This document shows positions 1 to 5,397 of a stretch of DNA of 7,669 bases, piece by piece. Within the stretch, counting starts at the first letter, position 1. Each line of letters starts with the position of its first letter. The DNA is from Deltaproteobacteria bacterium. Lineage in GTDB: Bacteria > Desulfobacterota > Desulfarculia > Adiutricales > Adiutricaceae. The notes under the pieces were generated by a model. That model saw nothing but the letters and a program-made list of their open reading frames with translations, searched no databases and was not told the DNA's origin. The position numbers and the translations under genes are program-made. The DNA is taken from the NCBI GenBank assembly GCA_031277995.1, contig JAITLH010000375.1:1-7669 (forward strand), read 5' to 3'.

Positions 1-98
1 AACGGGTCCAAAAAAAATATCAAACGAGGCGATAAAAAAAACCCTAATTACCTAAAATATTACCCTAAATTATGTTTAAAAAACCAAATTAGCCAAAA
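1..98 (+). repeat. Long direct repeat, copy A
   Basis: This stretch, which begins at the window edge, reappears at 343-441 in the same orientation with only a handful of differences (single-base changes and A-run length). It spans about four array units, starts with aacgggtcc and ends with attagccaaaa. The similarity is much higher than between neighbouring units, so this is a recent segmental duplication inside the array. The true left end may lie outside the window. Confidence 0.9.
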
Positions 99-103
99 AT
101 AAA

Positions 104-139
104 ATCCCATTGGGGCGCGAACAACGCCCCCAATGGGAT
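104..139. repeat. Long inverted repeat / hairpin within the array
   Basis: The left arm is atcccattggggcg (104-117), the loop is cgaacaa (118-124), and the right arm is cgcccccaatgggat (125-139). The arms pair over 14 bp with one bulged C. There is no T-run after the right arm on + and none of terminator quality on -, so it looks like two array units placed in inverted orientation rather than a terminator. Confidence 0.75.
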
Positions 140-342
140 GGCGAAAAAAAATCTCGAAATTAGACAACCAAAAAAACCCCAACCGGGGCCTTAACAAAGT
201 CCCAATGGGGCCAAAATAAAAACACTTCGAAATGGCACGAAAAAAAAACAACGGGGGATAACCAAACCGCGAATGGGCGATTAAAAAAACTCAAATGAGC
301 TCATTACCAAACCGCGAATGAAAGGCTAAAAAAAACCTCCAA

Positions 343-441
343 AACGGGTCCAAAAAAAATATCAAACGAGGCGATAAAAAAACCCCTAATTACCAAAAAT
401 ATTACCCTAAATGATGTTTAAAAAAAACCAATTAGCCAAAA
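343..441 (+). repeat. Long direct repeat, copy B
   Basis: This is the second copy of 1-98, offset by 342 bp. It keeps the order of the four units and the distinctive taccctaaat and gtttaaaaaa segments. The flanks differ from copy A right after gccaaaa, which marks the right boundary of the duplicated block. Confidence 0.9.
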
Positions 442-503
442 GGCGAAGCCAACGGTGAGGTAAAAACCCTATTTAGCCCAAAAACAAAACTCCCGCCGGG
501 GCG

Positions 504-527
504 AAAAATAAACCCAAATGAGTTTAT
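504..527 (+). repeat. Exact 24-bp direct repeat, copy 1
   Basis: These 24 bases, with core acccaaatgagttta, recur without any change at 752-775. The preceding bases (ccgccgggg and ccgccgggcgg) are also alike, so the duplicated block is somewhat longer than the exact match. The core contains TGA in one forward frame, which closes the open frame that ends at 769. Confidence 0.9.
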
Positions 528-751
528 AAAAAACACAAATAAGGCGGGCAAAATACCCCACCGCGGCGATGACAAAACCCACCAATGGGGCGGGCAAAAA
601 ACCCTTATTGGCCAAAAACAAAACTCCCATCGGGGCTTTGATAAAACCAAAACCGGTCGATAACAAACCCCCATGGGCTGGTAAAAAAACACCAACGCTG
701 GCGGCAACAAAACCAGCAAATGGGGCGAAAATAAAACCCCCGCCGGGCGGA

Positions 752-775
752 AAAAATAAACCCAAATGAGTTTAT
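752..775 (+). repeat. Exact 24-bp direct repeat, copy 2
   Basis: Identical to 504-527 at an offset of 248 bp. That offset differs from the 342 bp of the longer duplication, so at least two separate rearrangements built the present array. The array shows its only break in 21/24-bp spacing just after this copy. Confidence 0.9.
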
Positions 776-851
776 GGCCAAGACCCAAACCAGAGGGGTA
801 ACAAAAACCCTAATTGGCCAAAAACAAAAGTCCCCAACCGGGTTGGAATAT

Positions 852-867
852 CGCCCCGCGCGGGGCG
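852..867. repeat. 16-bp perfect palindrome
   Basis: CGCCCCGCGCGGGGCG is its own reverse complement. It is the most GC-rich core in the array and stands out against the A-rich surroundings. It occupies the place where other units have cores such as CCCCAATGGGG, so it is probably an extreme version of the same unit design. A protein-binding role is possible but unsupported. Confidence 0.7.
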
Positions 868-1008
868 CGAACAAAAGCCCAAATCAGGCGGTGACAAAAA
901 ACCTTAATTGGCCAAAAGCAAATTCCTTATGGGGTGGGAATAAAACCCCAAGGCAGGCGTTTATAAATACTCAAATGAGTTGTTATCATTTTTTACTTCA
1001 ATCAATAT

Positions 1009-1015
1009 GGGGGAG
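1009..1015 (+). promoter_or_regulatory. Ribosome binding site of the MttB-family gene
   Basis: GGGGGAG lies four bases before the ATG at 1020. It is the only strong Shine-Dalgarno sequence near the 5' end of this reading frame and decides the start: the earlier in-frame ATG at 774 has no such site and lies in repeat DNA. Confidence 0.85.
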
Positions 1016-1019
1016 AAAA

Positions 1020-2486
1020 ATGCGTATAGGATATGCGGAAAATAGCGTTCCAAGGGTTAACGTCCTGGATCCAGAACGCATAGAAATGATTCGTCAGGCG
1101 GCCTTTAGGATCCTGGAGGAAACCGGGGCCAAGCTGATGCATAAAGAGGCCAGAGACATGTTGGCCGCGGCCGGGGCCAGGGTGAAAGGGGAAATCGTCA
1201 AGCTCCCGCGCTATATCGTGCAGGCGGCCTTGGCCACTTGCCCCAAGGGCTTTACCGTCTATAACCGCGACGGCCAGGCTTGGTTAAACGCCAGCCCGGG
1301 CTGGGTTTATTACGGGACGTCCACGGCCAGTCCCAATACCCTGGACGCCGAAACCGACCAAATCCATCCCACCTCGGTTAGGGACATTGAGCTTGGGGCC
1401 AAGATCGCCGACTATTTGCCCAATATCGACTGGGTTATGCCCTTTGGTTCGGTCGTGGACGTCCCGGGTTTGACGCCGGACATTTACGAGTTTGACGCCG
1501 TGGTTAGAAACACCTCAAAGCCCGTGGTCTGCTGCGGGTATTCGGGGCGGGGGACGGAACTTGTCTACGAGATGGCCGCCTCCATCGCCGGGAGCCTGGA
1601 CGATTTAATCGAGCGGCCTTTCGTTATCATGTATCCCGAGCCCATATCGCCCTTGGTTTTTTCCAGGATGGTGACGGATCGGATCCTGGCCTGCGCCGCC
1701 CTTCGTCAGCCCCAGATTCCCTGCGGCTCGACGGGCCGAGGGACCACGGCCCCCATGACCATGGCCGGGATGCTGGCCCTTTCCGTGGCCGAATCGCTAT
1801 TCGCCATCGTCTTGGCCCAGCTCAAAGCCCCCGGGGCGCCCATGTTCATGGCCGGAAACGTCGGGAACGCCAATTTGGCCACGGCCACGACGGCCATCAT
1901 ACCCCCGGAAAGGACCTTGGCTTACATGGCCCAGGCCCAAGTGGCCGCTTCCTTTGGCCTTCCGACCTGGGGTCTGGCCGGGGCGACGGAGTCCAAGACC
2001 CTGGACGCCCAAGCCGGGGCCGAGGCGGCCCTAAGCCTTTTGGGCCAAACCCTGGGCGGTTCCACCATCATCCACGACGTCGGGTACTTGGATAGCGGCA
2101 TGATCTGTTCGGCCGACATGCTGGTTTTGGGTGACGAGATTATCGGTTTCGTTAGAAGGATCATGCGCGGCATTCCGGTTAACGAATACGAGCTGGCCTT
2201 GGAGGTCATAAATACCGTGGGCCCGGGCGGCAACTTTACCCGCCTCAAACACACGGCCGAAAACTGCCGCAAGGATTACTGGAAGCCCACGGGGGTCTTT
2301 TACCGGGAACCCTACGGCACCTGGGAAAAGGACGGCTCCCTTGACACCAAACAAAGGGTTCGCAAAAAAACCCTAAAGATTCTCGCCGAACATAAGCCGC
2401 GGCCCCTCCCGGACGCCAAACTGGCCGCCCTGGAAAGCGTCAAGACCCGGGGCATCGCGGAACTCTCCGAAATGCGCCAATATTAA
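1020..2486 (+). CDS. Trimethylamine methyltransferase (MttB) family protein, non-pyrrolysine type
   Basis: The product is 488 residues, the usual full length for this family, and should be cytoplasmic. Family members take a methyl group from a methylated amine and pass it to the cobalt of a partner corrinoid protein. The protein starts MRIGYAENSV and continues into the family N-terminus (RIEMIRQAAFRILEETGAKL). Family signatures follow: GSTGRGTTAP at about 236-245, GATESKTLDAQAGAEAA from 321, HDVGYLDSG at 352-360, and GPGGNF plus HT at 401-412. Classical MttB carries pyrrolysine at an internal UAG. Here the frame has no internal TAG and ends in TAA, so this is a non-Pyl relative like glycine betaine methyltransferase MtgB. 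The exact substrate cannot be read from the sequence. No corrinoid protein, RamA-type activase or transporter lies nearby. The frame is open back to 774, but those 82 extra residues are repeat-derived and lack family similarity. Confidence 0.93.
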   Translation: MRIGYAENSVPRVNVLDPERIEMIRQAAFRILEETGAKLMHKEARDMLAAAGARVKGEIVKLPRYIVQAALATCPKGFTVYNRDGQAWLNASPGWVYYGTSTASPNTLDAETDQIHPTSVRDIELGAKIADYLPNIDWVMPFGSVVDVPGLTPDIYEFDAVVRNTSKPVVCCGYSGRGTELVYEMAASIAGSLDDLIERPFVIMYPEPISPLVFSRMVTDRILACAALRQPQIPCGSTGRGTTAPMTMAGMLALSVAESLFAIVLAQLKAPGAPMFMAGNVGNANLATATTAIIPPERTLAYMAQAQVAASFGLPTWGLAGATESKTLDAQAGAEAALSLLGQTLGGSTIIHDVGYLDSGMICSADMLVLGDEIIGFVRRIMRGIPVNEYELALEVINTVGPGGNFTRLKHTAENCRKDYWKPTGVFYREPYGTWEKDGSLDTKQRVRKKTLKILAEHKPRPLPDAKLAALESVKTRGIAELSEMRQY

Positions 2487-2511
2487 GCCTTTCCCCCAAC
2501 CCCGACGCGCC

Positions 2512-2557
2512 AAGCCCAGGGCCGGATCCGTTTCGATCCGGCCCTGGGCTTTTTTTT
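2512..2557 (+). terminator. Rho-independent terminator of the MttB-family gene
   Basis: A perfect 17-bp stem (aagcccagggccggatc, 2512-2528, with its complement at 2535-2551) closes a six-base loop and runs into eight T's (2550-2557). It starts 25 bp after the TAA. The T-run is on the + side only, so it terminates forward transcription and isolates this gene from the convergent neighbour. Confidence 0.95.
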
Positions 2558-2573
2558 AGACCTCACCCCCCAC

Positions 2574-2607
2574 CCAAAAAGGCCCCGCAAACGGCCAAAA
2601 AGGCCCC
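2574..2607. repeat. Short 21-bp-spaced direct repeat in the convergent spacer
   Basis: ccaaaaaggcccc occurs at 2574-2586 and again at 2595-2607, one 21-bp period apart. The period and the A-run-plus-GC-core composition resemble the large array at the left of the window, so this may be a two-unit relic of the same kind. The rest of 2558-2740 shows no gene. Confidence 0.6.
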
Positions 2608-2740
2608 TTGGCGGCCCGGGAAAGATCAAAAGGTACTTTTGGGTGGGTTAGGGGAACCGAAGGGCCCTACGGCCTTCTGGGGCCGTTTTGGGAAAAACCT
2701 TGAGACGGGGTGTAGATTGTGGAGAAAAGCTTAGGAAAGC

Positions 2741-2776
2741 CGTTTCCCCCTGGCCATGGGCGGCCAGGGGGAAACG
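2741..2776 (-). terminator. Hairpin terminator-like element after the SPOR/OmpA-C gene
   Basis: A perfect 15-bp stem (cgtttccccctggcc, 2741-2755, with its complement at 2762-2776) and six-base loop begins six bases after the TAA at 2783-2785. Read on -, the stem is followed by gctttcctaagcttttctcc, which has only short, broken T tracts. It may act as a weak intrinsic terminator or as a 3'-end stabilising hairpin. Confidence 0.65.
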
Positions 2777-2782
2777 CTGGGG

Positions 2783-4801
2783 TTATTTGGGGACGTCGCC
2801 GACGTGGAACTCGACGCGCCTATTTTTGGCCCGTCCTTCCTCGGTATCGTTGGTGGCGATGGGCCGGGACTTACCAAAGGACTCAACCACCAGGCGATCG
2901 GCCGGGGCGCCGAATTTAACCAGGAGCTCTTTAACCGCCTCGGCCCGCTTTCGGCCAAGATCCATGTTGTAGGCGTCGGTACCCTTGCCGTCGGTATGGC
3001 CGGCGATGATGACCTGGCCCATGGCCGGGTTTTTGACGATGAGTTCGGCCGCGAACTTAAGCCTGGGATGGAAGGCGGATTTGACCTCGGCCTTGTCAAA
3101 GTCAAAGAACTGGGAATAGGCGGCGATCCAGCAGCCGCGCTCGTCAACCGGGGCCCCGGCCGGGGTGGAGGGGCAGACGTCGGCTTGGTCGCAGACCCCG
3201 TCTCGGTCGGTATCGGCGCAAGGCGGGAGATCGGCCGGGCCGAAGATCTCGGTCATCATGGCCTCGAAGGAATCTCCGGAATTAAGTAGCTCGCAAACGC
3301 TGTAATCCTTCCCCCCTCCGGCCTTGGCGATGTCCTTGGCCAGTCTCTCCGCGGCCGTTTGCCTGGTGATGTAAAAAGTATAGATCTTGGTCTCGTCGCC
3401 GTATTTGCGGCGAATGGCCTTGGCTTTGTCCACCGGGGCTCCGGGGTCGGTGGTGACCTCAAAATCGGCGAACATCAAGATGGCCTTGGGATTGTTCATG
3501 ACGGCCAGCTCGTTTTCGCTGGAAGAAAGGGCGAAACCAAAAGGCGAAATGGAATCCGCGGCGAAAAGTCGCCCGATGGCTTCCTCCATGGCCCCCCGAT
3601 CATACTTGGCCGGGCCAAAGTAAAGGGTGGTGTAATCGCTCCTGGTCCAGGCTTGCTTGTAACCAAAGACCCTTAGGGCCGACAAATAAGGCTGGCTGGG
3701 GATCCGGTGGTTCATTCTCCTAAGCAAAGTGTTTACGGCTTCTTGCTTAATTAAGCCCCCGGGGCAGGCCGAGATCCTGCGCATGCTGGAGGATAGATCG
3801 GACAAAATTTCAAAGCCCTGAATCTTCATGGGCCCGATGGGTTTTGCCGGAATGACCCCGGTATTGGCCGATGGGGGCGGCGGCCCAAACCCGGGCTCGC
3901 CCGGGGCCGGGGGAACCGACCCCGGAGCGCCCGGGGGAAGTTGGCCGGGGGGAGGCACGACCGTAGGTTGGCCCAGGGCGGGGCTTGGGCCGGGGCTTGG
4001 GCCGGCGCTTTGCGGCGAAGGGGTGACCTGGCCCGGGGTCGGCGGCAAAACCGGCGGTTGGCCTTGCAGGGCGCCCTGGGCCGACGGGGCCAAGACCGGT
4101 TCGCCGGGACCTTGGGAGATCATGACCGGGCCCGACGGTAAGACCGGGGGCTCGCCCGGGGCGGCCGCTCCCCCCACCACCACGGGAACCGCCGGGGCGC
4201 CCGAGACTGGGGCCGAAGATGGGGCTTGGGGCTGACCCGGAGGCGGCGGCCAATACTCTTGGCTGGGAGGCGCCGTTTGGGCCTCCTGGGGTAAGGGGGG
4301 CCAATATTCTTGGGTGGCCGGGGCCTGGGGGACTTGAGCCTGGGGGACTTGGGCCTGCGGAGCTTGGCCGCCTTGATCCAAAGGAGGCCAATATTCCTGG
4401 CTCTGGGGGGGCGCCTGGGCAATCGGGGCGGCTTGCGGCGCGGCCGGTTGAACGGGCGCGGCGGCGGCCGTCCCTTCGCTCCTAACGATATACTCTTTGA
4501 TTAGGCCGGAACTTTTTAGGGCCTCGGCCGCGCCGGTGGCCTCCTGGGGGGAGTCGAAGGGACCTAGGTAAACCCTATACCTGGTGCCCATGCCGGCTAT
4601 TTGTTCGGCCCTTTGGAACGAGGGGACGCCCTGGGCCATGAGCCTTTGCACCTCGGCCGCGGCCGAGTCGGGGTTATTGACGCTCATGACCTGGACGATC
4701 GTGGATTGGGCCCAAGCCGCTTTGGGGGTTACGACCGCGAGGGAGGAAAAAATTAAAAGGCTCGCCAAAGCGGCCCCTACCATCGTCTTCAAAAAATCCA
4801 T
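2783..4801 (-). CDS. SPOR / proline-rich / VWA-like / TSP3 / OmpA-C envelope protein
   Basis: The 672-residue product is probably exported: it has a basic-hydrophobic signal peptide ending near AWA-QS (31/32). Residues 34-108 form a SPOR domain (VQVMSVN, YRVYLGPFDSPQEA), a fold known to bind denuded glycan strands. Residues 111-320 are a Pro/Gly/Ala/Gln linker with QEYWPP at 135, 164 and 181. Residues 326-520 resemble a VWA domain: DLSSS at 335-339 fits the MIDAS DxSxS motif, and ILMFADFE (441-448) matches the later acidic strand. C528-C557 with DTDRDGVCD is a thrombospondin type 3-like calcium linker. Residues 566-667 are OmpA-C, with D604 of HTD and R619 at the spacing of the diaminopimelate-binding Asp/Arg pair, and NRRVE near the end. 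The protein should therefore anchor to peptidoglycan by two modules. The start has only a weak GAG at 4811-4813. Similar VWA-OmpA proteins are known in Desulfovibrio-like bacteria, usually without the SPOR part. The exact role is unknown. Confidence 0.92.
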   Translation of the reverse strand: MDFLKTMVGAALASLLIFSSLAVVTPKAAWAQSTIVQVMSVNNPDSAAAEVQRLMAQGVPSFQRAEQIAGMGTRYRVYLGPFDSPQEATGAAEALKSSGLIKEYIVRSEGTAAAAPVQPAAPQAAPIAQAPPQSQEYWPPLDQGGQAPQAQVPQAQVPQAPATQEYWPPLPQEAQTAPPSQEYWPPPPGQPQAPSSAPVSGAPAVPVVVGGAAAPGEPPVLPSGPVMISQGPGEPVLAPSAQGALQGQPPVLPPTPGQVTPSPQSAGPSPGPSPALGQPTVVPPPGQLPPGAPGSVPPAPGEPGFGPPPPSANTGVIPAKPIGPMKIQGFEILSDLSSSMRRISACPGGLIKQEAVNTLLRRMNHRIPSQPYLSALRVFGYKQAWTRSDYTTLYFGPAKYDRGAMEEAIGRLFAADSISPFGFALSSSENELAVMNNPKAILMFADFEVTTDPGAPVDKAKAIRRKYGDETKIYTFYITRQTAAERLAKDIAKAGGGKDYSVCELLNSGDSFEAMMTEIFGPADLPPCADTDRDGVCDQADVCPSTPAGAPVDERGCWIAAYSQFFDFDKAEVKSAFHPRLKFAAELIVKNPAMGQVIIAGHTDGKGTDAYNMDLGRKRAEAVKELLVKFGAPADRLVVESFGKSRPIATNDTEEGRAKNRRVEFHVGDVPK

Positions 4802-5298
4802 ATTTAAAAACTCAAATGTTAAATTGCTGGTTATGGGCCAACCTTGGAGCCTCGGGGACTACGGGGAGACTAAGATCGGCGTATTGTCCAAGGCCCCATG
4901 ACGCGCCGGGGCCCGGAAGCTAAAAAAACCAATCGATCGAATGCCAAAAAAGGCTTATCCCATGGGGAACCTGGCAAAGGGAATTTTTTTTGGGCCAAAC
5001 CTAAAATCTTGGCTAGGCCAGGGTTACCGGGCAAGGGTTTTTTTCCTTGGCCGCGACGGCGGCCGGCCAAACAAAGGTTGGTTATCGCGCCAAGATTTTT
5101 GTTTAAAAGTCAGGGCTTCCCAAACGATTGGGCAAACTTGATAGAACTAAAGCAAGGCGAACGATAATTGACGATTATTTAGTCACGAAAAAAACTCCTT
5201 TCCAGCTAATCGTACTATATTATACTTAAAATATCAATACATTATTCTTGAGAACTAAAATATGACGGACGCGTTCCTAGGCGCCCACTACCCACCAA
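4802..5298. other. Long intergenic region without a convincing gene
   Basis: About 500 bp separate the start of the SPOR/OmpA-C gene from the catalase terminator. Short open frames on both strands (for example 4898-5167 on + and 4870-5070 on -) look like lysine/proline/glycine low complexity and lack ribosome sites or family motifs. The stretch 4915-5100 alternates A- or T-runs with GC cores (cccatgggg, ggttacc, ggccggcc), loosely like the left array. Positions 5160-5280 are AT-rich and hold the orphan - strand initiation signals listed separately. The promoter of the SPOR/OmpA-C gene should be here, but none is clear next to its start. Confidence 0.6.
5184..5224 (-). promoter_or_regulatory. 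Orphan promoter -10 and ribosome binding site on the minus strand
   Basis: Read on -, a perfect TATAAT (5224-5219) is followed by AAAGGAG (5201-5195), eight bases, and GTG at 5186-5184. The reading frame is then GTG-ACT-AAA-TAA, only three codons. No good -35 is visible 17 bp before the TATAAT. The signals point toward the SPOR/OmpA-C gene about 380 bp downstream, so this may be its distal promoter with a minimal leader frame, or the surviving 5' end of a lost gene. Confidence 0.4.
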
Positions 5299-5339
5299 AA
5301 ACCCCAAGGCGTTTGGCTAAGCCAAACGCCTTGGGGTTT
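5299..5339 (-). terminator. Rho-independent terminator of the catalase gene
   Basis: A perfect 19-bp inverted repeat (aaaccccaaggcgtttggc, 5299-5317, with its complement at 5321-5339) has a three-base loop. Read on -, the stem runs into TTTTT and then GGTGGG, while on + it runs into GAGAGTC, so it serves the minus-strand catalase gene, whose TAA is at 5398-5400. The 58 bp between stop and stem are GC-rich and hold nothing else that I can identify. Confidence 0.9.
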
Positions 5340-5397
5340 GAGAGTCAAACGGGCTAAGCCAGCCCGGCCGGGAGAGCCGCGTAAGCCGGGCCCGGGT

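Larger units (their letters stand above)
1..980. repeat. Degenerate ~22-bp A-rich palindromic minisatellite array
   Basis: About 45 head-to-tail units of roughly 20-25 bp fill this stretch. Each unit has an A-rich half, such as cgataaaaaa, followed by a short core that is often palindromic: CCCCAATGGGG, CTCAAATGAG, CCCCAACCGGGG, CCGCCGGG. The + strand is rich in A and C and poor in T. Units differ greatly from one another, unlike CRISPR repeats, and no constant repeat alternates with unique spacers. The array stops just before the ribosome site of the MttB-family gene. The two open frames inside it (569-769 and 774-1019) consist only of array units. No known element was recognised. The array may begin upstream of the window. 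Confidence 0.85.

Noticed and set aside
569..769. 66-residue basic open frame on + as a gene
   Set aside because: It consists wholly of array units, lacks a ribosome site and ends at a duplicated stop. It is reported only as a spacing observation.
1..980. CRISPR array
   Set aside because: There is no constant direct repeat separated by unique spacers. Units vary throughout and no cas gene is present.
980..1008. TTGTTA-N17-CAATAT promoter for the MttB-family gene
   Set aside because: The -10 would overlap the ribosome site, leaving no leader for it, and the match to consensus is weak.
774..1019. In-frame N-terminal extension of the MttB-family protein
   Set aside because: It is made of array units, has no family similarity and no ribosome site at 774, while the ATG at 1020 has GGGGGAG and a family-typical N-terminus.
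2756..4504. Several long + strand open frames opposite the SPOR/OmpA-C gene
   Set aside because: They are composition shadows of the GC-rich proline/glycine coding region and carry no recognisable motifs or ribosome sites.
4898..5167. 89-residue + strand open frame
   Set aside because: It has low-complexity basic composition, no ribosome site and no family similarity, and a competing frame at 4941-5141 is equally poor.
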